Source: Betaproteobacteria bacterium SG8_40 (lineage in GTDB: Bacteria > Pseudomonadota > Gammaproteobacteria > Burkholderiales > Eutrophovitaceae). From it: a stretch of DNA of 15,229 bases. How positions within the stretch are numbered: position 1 is the stretch's first letter; each line of letters opens with the position of its first letter. Where the stretch lies: contig LJTS01000019.1 of NCBI GenBank assembly GCA_001304425.1, forward strand, positions 1-15,229, written 5' to 3'. This document shows positions 12,604 through 15,229 of this stretch, piece after piece. The notes below the pieces were generated by a model. It ran no database searches, was not told the origin of the DNA, and saw nothing but the letters and a program-made list of their open reading frames with translations. The position numbers were made by a program, and so were the translations under genes.

Positions 12604-13868
12604 TGTCCCTGGCCGGGCTCCTCGGTAAACAGGCGCGTCCGGCCGTACGAAAAGTAGGCCGGTGTGAGCGCGCGCGAAAAATGTTGCCCATCTAGGGTGA
12701 TTCTGCCGGTGACGCCGTCAATTTCCGGTTTCGCGCCGTTGCCGGTCAACAGCGCCTGGGCGATGCGATAGGCGTCGATCCCGAGCGCGTAGAAGCGTTC
12801 CTCGTCGAGCGCATTCGATTCCATTCTGATGCGCTGATAAGTCATCACCGCCGGGTGGTCCTGTTCGAGTAACCAGGGCATGTCCATGAAGCGAACGCCA
12901 TCCAGGTCATATAGCTGCAGCCGGTCCGAGTTCGATGCGTACACCAGAGAAGTCGCATAGATCGGCAATTGTGTGCCCAGGTAAGTGCGAATGAAGCGCG
13001 CGCGAGGTGCGTTCATCGCCAGAAAGACTACATCGGCTACGGTTGTGGTGATTAGTTCGCGCAGTGCTGTCAGTGCGCTGGCGTCGGTCGAATAGACGAA
13101 TTCGTCGGCGATGTCGCCTTGCAGTTTCCGCCATTTTTGCGTAAACGCACCGGCGATACGCCGGCCAAGTGCGGTTTCTCCGGTGACCAGAAGCGCCTTG
13201 CGCCCGCCATGATCAAACGCCAGTTGCGCAACCTGTTCCGCTTGTGCCTCGATTTGCAGGCCGAATACGTACATCTCCCGCGGCATGATGATGCTGGCGT
13301 CAGGTGCATTCAGGACGATAGTCGGCACCGAAACGATTGAATTGCGCGCGACTGCCGAAACGCCATCGCGGGTCAAAGGTCCGATAATGGCGCGGGCACC
13401 GCTCGCCACCGCCTTCTCATAGGCTTCGAGGATGCGCCGCGTATCGGAGGTCGTGGAGTACACAGTGATCGGCAGTGCGGTGGACGACGCGACATCCGCC
13501 GCGGTTACGATGCCCAGTCTTACCTGTTCGGCGAGGCGCCCGAACTCGCTCGACTGAAGCGGGAGTATGACTCCGATATGGGATCGCGCGAAGACGGAAC
13601 GCTCTTCCACCGGGGCACGTCCGGCGGGTGCCTCGCCGGGCTGACCGTAACTTTGCCCGAGCCCTGTTTCGGGGGGCTGCCCTGCAGCTTCCCCGCCGGT
13701 TTGAGGAGAAGTTTCGTCAGCGGGTTCTTCCGACGGTTGCGTGACTTGCGGAGGTTGGTTCTGGGGGAGTTGCCATCCCATCGCCCGGGCGTCGAAAGTG
13801 GATATGCCCGTGGCCGCAAAGTATAGTAGCGCCGTGAGCAGTACCCCGAGGACAAGACGACGTTGCAT
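12600..13868 (-). CDS. lpoA: LpoA-like penicillin-binding protein activator, short form without lipobox
   Basis: 422 aa, against about 680 for E. coli LpoA. The N-terminal TPR half is missing and the C-terminal periplasmic-binding-protein-like domain remains (about 95-415, starting SHIGVILPLQSSEFGRLAEQ, with ARAIIGPLTRDGV and DIQGVRFxDMPWLL-like features). An N-terminal hydrophobic segment (VLGVLLTALLYFAAT) is followed by a Pro/Glu/Gln/Gly-rich linker (31-90). There is no cysteine after the signal, so it is secreted or membrane-anchored, not lipidated. E. coli LpoA reaches through the murein to activate PBP1A. Whether this short form does so is unknown. The ATG at 13868 overlaps the 5' end of the divergent rsmI frame by 6 bp. 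There is no Shine-Dalgarno sequence, but a perfect TATAAT lies 29 bp upstream. Confidence 0.88.
   Translation of the reverse strand: MQRRLVLGVLLTALLYFAATGISTFDARAMGWQLPQNQPPQVTQPSEEPADETSPQTGGEAAGQPPETGLGQSYGQPGEAPAGRAPVEERSVFARSHIGVILPLQSSEFGRLAEQVRLGIVTAADVASSTALPITVYSTTSDTRRILEAYEKAVASGARAIIGPLTRDGVSAVARNSIVSVPTIVLNAPDASIIMPREMYVFGLQIEAQAEQVAQLAFDHGGRKALLVTGETALGRRIAGAFTQKWRKLQGDIADEFVYSTDASALTALRELITTTVADVVFLAMNAPRARFIRTYLGTQLPIYATSLVYASNSDRLQLYDLDGVRFMDMPWLLEQDHPAVMTYQRIRMESNALDEERFYALGIDAYRIAQALLTGNGAKPEIDGVTGRITLDGQHFSRALTPAYFSYGRTRLFTEEPGQGQ
13822..13827 (+). promoter_or_regulatory. Possible -10 box for rsmI inside lpoA
   Basis: TATAGT (5 of 6 matches) lies 35 bp before the rsmI TTG start, within the lpoA signal-peptide codons. 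No good -35 box is seen 16-18 bp upstream, so the call is weak. Confidence 0.25.
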
Positions 13869-14747
13869 AAGGTGGTTGAAGAAGCGAGAGATGCCACATT
13901 ATATGTGGTGGCAACGCCGATCGGAAATCTGCGCGATATTTCATTGCGCGCGCTCGACATACTGAGCAGTGCGGACATTGTCGTTGCCGAGGATACGCGA
14001 GTATGCGCCAGGCTCCTCGGGCAACTGGGGATCAAGGCACGCGTGATCGCATCGCACGAGCACAATGAACGGCAATCGGCAGCAGGCATCGTCAAGTTGC
14101 TTGCGGCAGGTAACTCTGTCGCTTTGACTACCGATGCTGGCACGCCGGCCATCAGTGATCCGGGTTCTGAAGCTGTGGCGAGAGCGCGTGAACAGGGCTT
14201 TGCGGTGGTGCCGGTTCCGGGCGCGAGCGCTTTGACGGCTGCCTTGTCAGTTAGCGGAAGGCGGTGTCCGCGGGTGCTGTTCTGCGGGTTTTTGCCGGCC
14301 AGAAGCAGTGAGCGACGCAAGTCAATCGAACAGCTTGCAAATGTGGCGGCGACATTGGTTTTCTATGAGGCGCCGCACCGGATCATCGAAACCGTCGATG
14401 ATCTGGCGCAGATTCTAGGCTGCGATCGCCACATCGTGCTGTGTCGCGAACTGACCAAGCTGTACGAAGAGGTTCACGCCTGCGCAATGGGAGAAGCCCG
14501 GGCCTGGCTGGAGGGTAGTCCGGAGCGCGTGAGGGGTGAATTCGTGCTGGTCGTGGATCCGGCGCAACCGTCGGATAATAATGAAGAAGCCATGGAGGGC
14601 GAACGCGTGCTGGCCCTGCTGGTGCCCGAATTGCCGCTGAAGAAAGCTGTCGCGCTGACGGTTGAAATTACCGGGGGGCGCAAGAACGCGCTCTATCGCC
14701 GTGCGCTGCAACTCGCTGAGGAGCGCGGAACGAATGCCGGGGAGTAA
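13863..14747 (+). CDS. rsmI: 16S rRNA (cytidine1402-2'-O)-methyltransferase RsmI
   Basis: 294 aa. A tetrapyrrole-methylase-fold (class III) SAM methyltransferase with the family signatures LYVVATPIGNLRDI (13-26), VAEDTR (41-46), DAGTPAISDPG (91-101), CGFLPARS, FYEAPHRI and LPLKKAVAL near the C-terminus. It 2'-O-methylates C1402 in the ribosomal P site. No ATG is available. The choice is TTG at 13863 or GTG at 13872, because an in-frame stop (13827-13829) blocks earlier starts. TTG is preferred because GAGG lies about 12 nt ahead; GTG would avoid the overlap with lpoA. The adjacency to lpoA, divergently read, is the same as in E. coli. Confidence 0.95.
   Translation: MHKVVEEARDATLYVVATPIGNLRDISLRALDILSSADIVVAEDTRVCARLLGQLGIKARVIASHEHNERQSAAGIVKLLAAGNSVALTTDAGTPAISDPGSEAVARAREQGFAVVPVPGASALTAALSVSGRRCPRVLFCGFLPARSSERRKSIEQLANVAATLVFYEAPHRIIETVDDLAQILGCDRHIVLCRELTKLYEEVHACAMGEARAWLEGSPERVRGEFVLVVDPAQPSDNNEEAMEGERVLALLVPELPLKKAVALTVEITGGRKNALYRRALQLAEERGTNAGE
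13894..13908. promoter_or_regulatory. 15-bp palindrome enclosing the lpoA -10 box
   Basis: CCACAT-TAT-ATGTGG is a perfect inverted repeat, and its centre carries a perfect TATAAT on the minus strand (13903-13898). That box is positioned to start lpoA transcription about 22 nt before its ATG. The -35 region (TTCCGA, 17 bp further) is poor. A repressor on the palindrome would block lpoA, and the same sequence could form a hairpin near the 5' end of rsmI mRNA. Confidence 0.45.
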
Positions 14748-14979
14748 GGCGCGGCCTCATGTATGTTCATGATCGGCGGAGAGGGATACGGCGCGGGGTA
14801 TACGGGTTGTATGGCTCGGCATAATTGTCCCGGATTGGCCTGCGACCAGATGGTTTCAGGAAATCTTTGCAGGAAACTTTTGTAAATCTTCTTGTTCTGC
14901 CGCCAGGGCGGCGGCTTGTTCCGCATGAGTGCCGGCGTACCGGGCACGAAGCGGGCAATCACTGAAACAGAAAAAGCTT
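14748..14979. other. Intergenic region between rsmI and pyrC
   Basis: 232 bp without a credible gene. I see no complete terminator. There is a small GC hairpin (GCCGCC-AG-GGCGGC, around 14900-14913) and a short tandem repeat. The CATAAT at 14820-14825 could be a -10 box for pyrC but lacks a good -35. The stretch is too short for RNase P RNA and shows no tRNA. Confidence 0.5.
14857..14882 (+). repeat. Tandem 13-bp repeat upstream of pyrC
   Basis: CAGGAAATCTTTG is followed at once by CAGGAAACTTTTG, 11 of 13 identical. It is AT-richer than its surroundings and lies about 100 bp before the pyrC start. Confidence 0.6.
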
Positions 14980-15229
14980 ATGGATCGAATCACCATCACC
15001 ACGCCTGACGACTGGCATCTGCATGTACGCGATGGCGATGCGCTGCGCACGGTTGTTCCGCATACGGCGTCGCAATTTGCGCGCGCCATCATCATGCCCA
15101 ATCTCAAGCCGCCGGTCGTTGACACCGGTCTTGCGCAAGCTTATCGCGATCGCATCATGCGCGTACTGCCTGGCGGCAGTGCCTTCCAGCCCCTGATGAC
15201 GCTTTACCTGACGGACAATACGGCGGCAG
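14980..15229 (+). CDS. pyrC: Dihydroorotase PyrC, C-terminus cut by window edge
   Basis: The first 83 codons are present and the frame is open at the right edge. The N-terminus PDDWHLHVRDGD carries the two metal-binding His residues (H13, H15) of the HxH motif. IIMPNLKPPVV and PLMTLYLTDN follow, as in type II (E. coli-like) dihydroorotases of about 345 aa. The enzyme interconverts carbamoyl-aspartate and dihydroorotate in pyrimidine synthesis. The carboxylated Lys and remaining ligands lie outside the window. The ATG at 14980 matches the family start, and the ribosome site is weak. Confidence 0.94.
   Translation, partial: MDRITITTPDDWHLHVRDGDALRTVVPHTASQFARAIIMPNLKPPVVDTGLAQAYRDRIMRVLPGGSAFQPLMTLYLTDNTAA

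Noticed and set aside
12143..12691. 182-codon open frame on the minus strand across yraN
   Set aside because: It overlaps three conserved genes in another frame and shows no family features.
13520..14320. 266-codon open frame on the minus strand spanning lpoA and rsmI
   Set aside because: It overlaps both conserved genes and has low-complexity Ser/Arg composition.
14748..14979. RNase P RNA or another structural RNA between rsmI and pyrC
   Set aside because: The gap is too short for a bacterial RNase P RNA, and no conserved core segments were seen.
14856..15125. 89-codon open frame on the minus strand with a Glu/Ala-rich C-terminus
   Set aside because: It overlaps the pyrC start and has no start codon or ribosome site in the intergenic part. 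It is probably a chance frame.

Overview
The window is chromosomal DNA of about 60% GC from a proteobacterium, most likely a betaproteobacterium. The right half keeps the rsmI / lpoA / yraN / SIS-isomerase / dolP neighbourhood known from Enterobacteria. However, the LpoA-like protein is the short form without the N-terminal TPR half, which is how I remember betaproteobacterial versions; this taxonomic call is inference. I see no tRNA, rRNA, CRISPR array, insertion sequence or phage gene.

Left block (1-1640, minus strand): a truncated ferritin-like di-iron protein and a MerR-family regulator. The regulator has the complete adenosylcobalamin-binding signature of the CarH/LitR light sensors (Wx9EH and ExHxxG). 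A strong intrinsic terminator (642-667) separates the two genes.

Central block (about 1645-11003, plus strand): one long co-directional gene array starting at a good sigma70-type promoter (1645-1673). That promoter lies between two nearly identical 13-bp inverted repeats whose centres are 63 bp apart. The order is: small unknown ORF, FAD-dependent amine-oxidase-like protein (COG2907 type), DUF1365, Cfa-like lipid methyltransferase, exported chalcone-isomerase-like protein, MelB-like MFS transporter, DUF3833 lipoprotein, short-chain dehydrogenase, NTF2-like protein, another small ORF, and CPD photolyase. Several junctions overlap (GTGA, ATGA or 8 bp), as expected for translationally coupled genes. 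My reading is a light/B12-controlled operon that chemically modifies unsaturated membrane lipids and repairs UV damage. The Cfa-like enzyme has Ser and Gln where E. coli Cfa has bicarbonate-site Cys139 and His266, so its product may not be a simple cyclopropane ring. Furan or methyl-branched fatty acids are an attractive but untested alternative.

Right block (11032-13868, minus strand): dolP, a GmhA/DiaA-type SIS protein, yraN and lpoA, transcribed towards the photolyase and convergent with it. rsmI diverges from lpoA (plus strand, 13863-14747) with a 6-bp overlap at the 5' ends. The lpoA -10 box sits inside rsmI within a 15-bp palindrome. After a 232-bp gap the window ends in the first 83 codons of pyrC (dihydroorotase).
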